DNA from: Adiantum capillus-veneris
Taxonomy: Eukaryota > Streptophyta > Polypodiopsida > Polypodiales > Pteridaceae
Length of the DNA: 64,000 nt
NCBI GenBank assembly: GCA_014529385.2
Contig: CM043971.1
Location: 92,368,340 to 92,432,339, forward strand
Direction of reading: 5' to 3'
In this document: positions 57,935 through 64,000 of the stretch, piece by piece
Layout of the letters: every line of letters begins with the position of its first letter
Numbering within the stretch: the stretch's first letter is position 1
Notes under the pieces: generated by a model
Told to the model about the DNA's origin: nothing
Database searches by the model: none
The model's input: the letters and a program-made list of their open reading frames with translations, nothing else
Position numbers and translations under genes: made by a program

Positions 57935-60474
57935 TGACCTAGGTATTGAATATCTTGAAGGAAAAAATCGCTTTTCTTTTGATTGATAAAAAGCTTGTTC
58001 TCCCTCAATGATTGAAAAATCATCTGGAGATGTTTCTTATGTTCCTCTAAGGACTTGGAGTAGATGATGATATCATCAAAGAAAACTTCAATGAATTCTC
58101 AATAGGGTTTAAATATTTTCTCCATTAAACGATTGAACGTGGTTGGTGCATTAGTCAAGCCAAAAGGAATGACTAGGTATTCATAAAGGCCAAATGTAGT
58201 ACAAAATGCGGCCTTTAGGATATCTTCATCCACTATCCTTATTTGATGATAGCCACTTTTAAGGTCAATCCTGCTAAATTAGGTAGAGCCTTGTAGCTTA
58301 TCAAATAGATCTTCTACCCAAGGCACGGAAAATCTGCTTTTGACACTGATATGGTTTAGTGCTCGATAGTCCACACACATGCGGTATGTACCATCTTTCT
58401 TTTGCACTAGAAGGGCAGGAGAACAAAAGGGAGAGGAGCTAGGCCTCACCATCCCTTTGTCTACCAATTCTTGTACTTGCCTCATGATCTCCTCTTGTTG
58501 AGCTTGGGAAACTCGATAAGGAGGTTTGTTGGGGCGGGGCTTCCTGGTAGGAGCTCAGTTCGATGGTCATCATCCCCTCGTATTGAAGGTAAGTCTGTAG
58601 GGATATCATCAATGAACACATCTTGGAATCCTTTTAGAAAATTAGACAAGTCTAACTCTTCTTGATTCCTGTTTACTTTTGATGAAACATTAGCATCTTT
58701 TAGGGACTCTTAAACAAAAATTATGTACGCAAAAACTGAGCTCTTCATTGATTTATCAAAAGAAGGAGGATCTACAAGTGGTATAGTACGACGAGACTCA
58801 CTAACATCTATATACATGTTCTTTCCCTTGTATAGGTAAAGTAGATTCTCCTTTCATGGAACTTCATGTTGGTAGCCATGCGGTTGAACCATGGTGCCCC
58901 TAGTGATAACATCCTCATGTTGGAGAGGAGAGATAAAAAATTCTTCTTTATCGACATATCTTTGGACATGAAGCCTCAACTTTCCAATCAAGGGAGTAAT
59001 GGAGGCTTTCTTTCCCTTGAAAGCTATGTCAGCCGTTGCAATATCTCCCATCTCAAAAGCTTCAATGCCCAACTTGGTGGCCAACTCCATTGATATGAAT
59101 TTGTGAGTAGATCTAGGGTCAAACAAGATAAAGGAATCATGTTCCCTTACATTTCCCCAAGCATAGGAGAGAGGTTATCCTTCACAATGAGCATCCTCTT
59201 TTAGAGCTTTGATAGTAGAAGCTCTAGGAGTCTCGTGTGGGCATTTCTCTTGGGGGCAAGAATGATAGCCATGAGGCTTGCTCCCCACACCTTAAACACT
59301 TGTGGTCCTTGAGAAAATCCTCAAGCTCTTTAGGAGAGAGTCTTTGCTTTCCATGGGCTTGACATTCCTTCTAGCCCCTTGTTGGAAATTGATGCATGAA
59401 GAAACCATAGTGTGGTGGATTACTTCGGTGATAGCACCAGGCCGTTGGGAGTTGACGTACTCGGCCATCCCTTCAGGTAATCCCACACAGAATTGTTTCT
59501 TTTGCTCGACAAAGTCTATCTTTTGAAAGACAATAGCCTTGAGATGTAAATCCCAAAACTTGTCCATTCATTTGTGGATAGACTCATAGGAGAGAAGCTT
59601 CAAACTTCGGCATTCAGTAAGCACTTTGTCCTTTGCATTGCTTGTAAGGAATTGCTTCATGATGGAAACTCATAGAGTTTTCCCATGTCTTTGGGGCTTT
59701 GTCATTGCCACAAAGGCTTGCCCACCATTGACGAGCCGATTTTTGGAAGTGCATAGCTACATGGTGTAGCTTGGAGGACTCTGTGAAGCTCTCGTCTCCA
59801 AAGGCCGCATCAAATTGTTGGATGAAGGCCAATACTTTGTCGGTAGCACCAAAGGTGCCATCATAGGTGAGAAAAGAGATACTCTTTCCTCCCTCTTTGA
59901 ACTTCTTGAGCTTTTGGGACCTTCGCCATGCAGGGTAAGATTTGCGATGTCCTCGCCTCTTGTATTCTCTAGGAGAATAGCCATAGCTTTCGCCAGAAGA
60001 TGAGGAAGGTGAAGAAGAAAGAGAAGAGGGTGACCTCTTTCTTGCCCTTTTCTTCCTTTTTTTTCTCTCTTCCCTTTTGGAGTGACAAGGAGAAGGACTT
60101 TGGGTTGACCGTTTCCTCTTGGGAGGAGTTGGCGATCGTCTAGACTGCCGTCTTTGTCGAGTCACATCTACAGAGGAACTTAAAGATTCATTACTTTCTC
60201 GTTCTTTGGATTCCTCCTCTCGTATGGGAGAGAGTCTTCTTTTGGGGGTCTCATCAAGAGGCCTCCTAAGCTCTCTCTCCTCTTGGAGAGGAAGGGAAAT
60301 CCCATAAGCGCAAAGTTATTGAGTAACTTTGGCTTGCAAAGCAGGGTTGCCCATAGCTTGTTGCAGCCTAGTAACAAGATAATTGACAAACATGGGGGAA
60401 TCATCATTAGCACCTTCATGTGCAAAATCGAACTTATCTATGTTCATTCTACTCTCTTGGTTATTGTTAGCCAT
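57663..60474 (-). pseudogene. Element E gag, protease and RT (broken Ty3/gypsy)
   Basis: Gag starts at an ATG at 60474 (MANNNQESRMNIDKFDF). A TAA near 60317 interrupts it. The same frame continues through a serine/arginine-rich basic region (KREERKKRKKRARKRS) to the gag core (FIQQFDAAFGDESF, ARQWWASL). Frameshifts near 59650 and in the zinc knuckle (near 59260-59310) follow. Protease lies at 59126-58854 (FDPRSTHKFIS). RT lies at 58485-57663 with [27 protein letters not shown], an intact FFDD (near 58084-58073), and LGHIISQDDIRMDPSK. Two stops (about 58279 and 58099) break it. RNase H continues at 48793 beyond D. The element differs from the Tat type. No chromodomain region remains to test. 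Confidence 0.88.
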
Positions 60475-60858
60475 GCTAATTAAACTTATGTATAGATTAC
60501 TTTGTGCTTTGGTACCCTCAAAAACCTTAGTCGCTACTTTTCTTTACCTTTGAAAATCAGTTCTCAAGTAGCCACACCAGTGGTTTAGACACTGTTGATT
60601 GCAAAGACTAGTGGAGAGGGTCTAACATTGCTCGGTTGATTATGGTTCTTATTGAGCTTGCTTGTAGCTCAATAATGGTTAAGCCAAAGGCAAGACCCGA
60701 GAGGCTCCATTATTAAGAGTATAGCTCCCAACAGTGTACCTCTAAGTCCTTCTCAACCAAGATGATAGATCATTGTCCCACTTACCCTATTGCAATAAAC
60801 ATGCCCAACCTTTCATGGACAACTTAAGTATCTCTCTTCTTAAGAAAGAAAAGAGAAA

Positions 60859-60876
60859 CCAATAGCTCTGATACCA
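60859..60876 (-). promoter_or_regulatory. Primer-binding site of element E (initiator-Met tRNA type)
   Basis: Minus-strand TGGTATCAGAGCTATTGG, matching the TGGTATCAGAGC consensus, abuts the LTR at 60878. Confidence 0.85.
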
Positions 60877-60877
60877 A

Positions 60878-61475
60878 TGTAATGGAAATGGCCTATGAAC
60901 TTTGTGAATAGCGGAATTAGGAGAATTAGAGAAAGAACTTTTGTGAGACTATGTTGAGAACATAGAAGGTGAAATTATTTAGTGGTAGCAACTTAACCAA
61001 AGCACGACAAGCACCTTAGTCAACAAGCACCTCAAGCTTGGGCCGGGTTCCCACCTCAAGCACAACCCTAGCTTACCTAAGGTCCAAGGCTTTTCACACC
61101 AACTATTGGAGGTCTTTAATGAAGCTAACCCTAAGGTCTTTAATCTCCATTAGGTAGCCTTGCTCTTTGACATACCATCTTTCATTTGGACCCCTTAACC
61201 ATTGGCCCCGTGTTGAGATAGATCTGTAAGCACACATCTATATTCTAACCCTTGTTCCCGTTTATTCTCCCACATTAAATGATCAGTTTAATATGAGAAA
61301 ATCATTTGGATTGGTTAGATATTAGATTTTATGACATTAATTGGCCTCGTGTTGAGATAGATCTGTAAGCACATGTCTATATTCTAACCCTTGTTCCCGT
61401 TTATTCTCCCACATTAAATGATCGGTTTAATATGAGAAAATAATTTTGGTTGCTTAGATATTAGATTTTATGACA
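60878..61475 (-). mobile_element. 5' LTR of element E, with a 139-bp internal duplication
   Basis: Starts TGTAATGGAA on the plus strand. The outer end is placed at ...TTTTATGACA (61475), TG...CA in sense. A 139-bp unit (61201-61339 and 61340-61478) with phrases ggcc..gtgttgagatagatctgtaag and tcccacattaaatgatc is tandemly duplicated at the outer end, so either copy could carry the original terminus. F at 44683 carries a related LTR end. Confidence 0.7.
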
Positions 61476-62169
61476 CTTGCCTTGGTGGCCTTTGAGCTTT
61501 TAAGTTTTTTGGGATTAGCTTGCATTGCTATGGAACCGGGGGTGGGTGGATCACCCTTGTATAACCCCAAAGACAACAAATTGAGGGCTATTGGACCTTT
61601 GAGTGTGAAATCAAAAGCTCCCGAGCTCCAATTAGGATGCACCCTAATGCAGGCGCGCGCGCACACACACACACACAGTCGCGTATAGTACTCGGCCAAG
61701 AGCACTCTAGAGATGAAAATTGGATCTCAAGCCCGCACAAAATCTACCAAGAGTACTTGTGTGTGATATGGTACAAGTGGACTATGAGCCTTGTGTGTGT
61801 GCACGCGTTCTAGAGAGAAGTTGTGCACGCCCATCGTCTACAAGATTTTTGTCCTTGTCTTCCTTCTCTCCACAACGCCGTTGCATGGAAGCGAACAATA
61901 ACTCTCCTAAAATTAGTTGTGAGATCAGAGAGATGCCTCATGTCAAAGAACCACATGCTCCTCCCAACCATCCCAAGCTATCTTTATGAAAGACCTGGTG
62001 GTTAGTGGCCTCAAATTTTGTGTCAATTCATCCACAAAGGTTCCATGGAGAGTAGGGTACATGAAGACCAAAGTTACTAAAGTTGAGTCAAATTCTCATT
62101 GGACAAGTGTTGATTGAGGACTTGGTTGGAAAACCAAGTACAGGCAATGGTTTCCAGGTTCCAAGTTAG
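61476..62169. other. Unassigned region
   Basis: Contains a GC/AC microsatellite (gcgcgcgc then (AC)n, about 61651-61676). Short frames on both strands overlap and none is recognisable. Confidence 0.4.
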
Positions 62170-62932
62170 GCTCAAGTGAAATGGTATGGGTGTACGGAGG
62201 AAGAGGAAAACTCAAGAGTCCACTTTCATGGTAGGCATTCAACCTACTCTCCAAGTAATAGAAACGTACTTATATTGGCATGTCATAAAATGGACATACA
62301 AGAGTATGTTTCAAAATGTGTAGTATGCCAAAAGACCAAGTATGATAGAGGGAAGCAACCTGGATTACTCTAGCTATTGCCTACCCCAAATTCACCATGG
62401 GAGAGTATATCCATGGATGATATCTTTGAATTACCCAATTCTATCCATGGGAATACGGGAATATGGAAAATAGTCAATAAGTTTAGCAAGCAAGCACACT
62501 TTATTCCTGTCAAAAAGACTATTAAGGCACACCAAATGACAACTCTCTTCATATAACAGATTTTCAAACACCATGGATAACCAACCTCCATCGTGACAAA
62601 TAAAGATCCTAGAATGACCAATAATTTTTGGACAGCTCTCTTTGAAAATCTAGGAACAAGATTGAATTCCTCTTCGGCCTATCACCCATAAACAGATGGC
62701 CAAAGTGAGATAGCCAATCTTACGGTACTCAATCTACTAAAGACTTATGTTACAGAAGTAGATCAACACTCACAATGGAAAAAGTTCTTACCTCTTGTAG
62801 AATATGCCTACAATAATACTGTCCATACTTCTATGGGAAAAGCATCTTTTGAAATAATTGAGGGAATACCCGAAAGTCCCTTGCTACTTAATTACATGGG
62901 AAGATCTTCTTTGCCAATGAGTATAGCCATGA
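62170..62932 (+). pseudogene. L: Ty3/gypsy integrase relic
   Basis: The H2C2 zinc region (CVVCQKTKYDRGKQPGLL, with the histidines degraded) is followed by the integrase core: WESISMDDIFELP (first aspartate), IVTNKDPRMTNNFW (second, in a changed SDRD-like motif), and TDGQSEIANLT (glutamate). Then QWKKFLPLVEYAYNNTVHTSMGKASFE. Stops lie at 62371, 62557, 62578 and 62689. The TDGQ and EYAYN motifs are typical of gypsy integrases with methionine-tRNA primers and unlike the Tat type. The relic ends where the CACTA terminus begins. Confidence 0.82.
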
Positions 62933-62935
62933 CCT

Positions 62936-64000
62936 CACTACAACAAAATCAGGTGCCTTCGACGCAGATTTCGATGCCGACCGTTGAAAACTGCGTTGAA
63001 ATGCACGTCCCTATGAAACAGTCGATATGTGCGTCGATATACACATCGATATAGCCAATTTTTTACGCATATTTCGACGCCTATATTCACGCCTATATCG
63101 ACGACCATAACCAAAAAAAAAAATCTTGGACAGAGGACAGGCAGCTTGCCCTATGGCCGTGCCCAGTGAAAAGATGGACACAACCACAGCCAGACTGCTA
63201 TCCAAGAAAGCGAGCATCATCAAAATCAACCGTGCTACCGCAGAAATTTCGGCAGAGTTCCCTTTGTTTTAACATAAACTTTTCAAAAAAAACCATATAT
63301 ATGCCTCCTACATGATATCCATGTAGGATCTCACATGAGATTTAAGGCACAACTTGATGGAAGAAATGAAAGTAAAAACAAATTGAACTTCATAATGAAC
63401 TTTGTGCATAAACATAACGCCAAAACCATAACCATAACCATGATCAAAACCATAACGATAACCATAACGTTTAACCATAACCATAACCATAAAGTTTGTT
63501 ACATTCTTGCATAATTACCATAACCAAAACCATGATCAACACCTATCCAAAACAATATATAACCATGTCCAAAACCATGATCAAAACCAGCCATAGCCAT
63601 AATGTCCATAACTATAACCAAAACCATGATCAACACCTATATGTGCATGTCTATACAAGAAAGAAACACAAAGATGTGTTTGTGTCTCACAAAACATATA
63701 TAGAAAAACCACTGATGACTCGCGCGTCACAACCTGCACATAAAGGGACAAGTTACAAAATTAGTATGATATTACCTCATATATACTTAATTAATTAAGT
63801 CAACTCACACATATTATTTGTCTGGATCAAACGTCTCACCTCGATTGATTAGCGAGACTCTAAGGCCTCCCAGTCTACAGTCTCTCCTGCGGCAGCAAGA
63901 TCATTCAATAGAATTCTGCCATGCTCCCCTCTAGACGCGCTTTTTGGTGAACAAAACCCTTAAGTGTTTTCATGAACTGCTCTAGAAAGAACATACAACG
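62936..64000 (+). mobile_element. Left end of a CACTA (En/Spm-type) DNA transposon, runs off the window
   Basis: The terminus CACTACAACAAAATCAG at 62936 is close to the plant CACTA inverted-repeat consensus. It follows directly on gypsy integrase sequence. The subterminal zone (62955-63110) has many copies of ttcgacgc / cgtcgat / cgatatag in both orientations, as expected for transposase-binding repeats. The preceding CCT (62933-62935) would be half of the 3-bp target duplication. The other end is outside the window. No transposase motif is seen in the remaining 900 bp. Confidence 0.8.
63415..63640. repeat. AACCAT-based minisatellite within the CACTA element
   Basis: Imperfect hexamer array (accataaccataacc) mixed with the longer phrase 'ccaaaaccatgatcaacacctat', which occurs twice (near 63523 and 63617). 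It is not the plant telomere repeat. Confidence 0.85.

Noticed and set aside
60864-60876. 'gctctgatacca' as part of a tRNA gene
   Set aside because: It is the element E primer-binding site next to an LTR. No cloverleaf surrounds it.
63415-63640. AACCAT array as a telomeric repeat
   Set aside because: The plant telomere unit is CCCTAAA. This hexamer is different and lies inside a CACTA element.

Overview
This window is repeat-rich plant nuclear DNA made almost entirely of transposable elements. I found no convincing host gene, rRNA or tRNA. The basis is plant-type Ty3/gypsy elements, including two Tat-like copies with two RNase H domains, several Ty1/copia elements with methionine-tRNA-type primer sites, a CACTA transposon end, and abundant GA and TG microsatellites. 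The species cannot be fixed. The large nested repeats, and a reverse transcriptase relic that is neither LTR-type nor ordinary LINE-type, suggest a big-genome land plant, perhaps outside the flowering plants. That is inference.

Layout. 1-11843: a Tat-like gypsy element on the minus strand (H) supplies a leader with long palindromes, a primer site and an LTR. That LTR is split by a complete 9.3-kb Tat-type gypsy element (Gy1, 1854-11140, minus strand). 11844-20810: a short LTR (I), tandem repeats, a decayed copia relic (J) and long unassigned AT-rich stretches. 20811-37650: a plus-strand gypsy element (K), with an LTR, a duplicated primer site, periodic palindrome repeats and decayed gag/protease. 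A copia element (A, 22612-34232) sits inside K. Inside A's protease codons sits Gy2 (24318-30765), a pol-less relative of Gy1 carrying an unrelated membrane-anchored ORF. 37654-41013: a 5'-truncated copia element (B) with an uninterrupted 3-kb reading frame.

41110-48270: a decayed minus-strand reverse transcriptase gene of unusual type (G), lying between two divergent direct repeats (R1, R2) and interrupted by a rearranged gypsy fragment (F). 48505-61475: a minus-strand gypsy element (E) split by a plus-strand Tat-type element (D, 48794-57662), which is itself invaded by a minus-strand copia element (C, same family as B). 62170-62932: a gypsy integrase relic (L), cut by the end of a CACTA element that runs off the window.

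The insertions give a relative chronology. K is older than A, and A is older than Gy2. E is older than D, and D is older than C. H is older than Gy1, and G is older than F. Gy1 and Gy2 share LTRs, leader and gag, so Gy2 probably depended on proteins from a Gy1-like partner. Almost every coding region has stops, frameshifts or lost catalytic residues. The one long open frame is copia B, which lacks its 5' LTR, gag and most of its protease.
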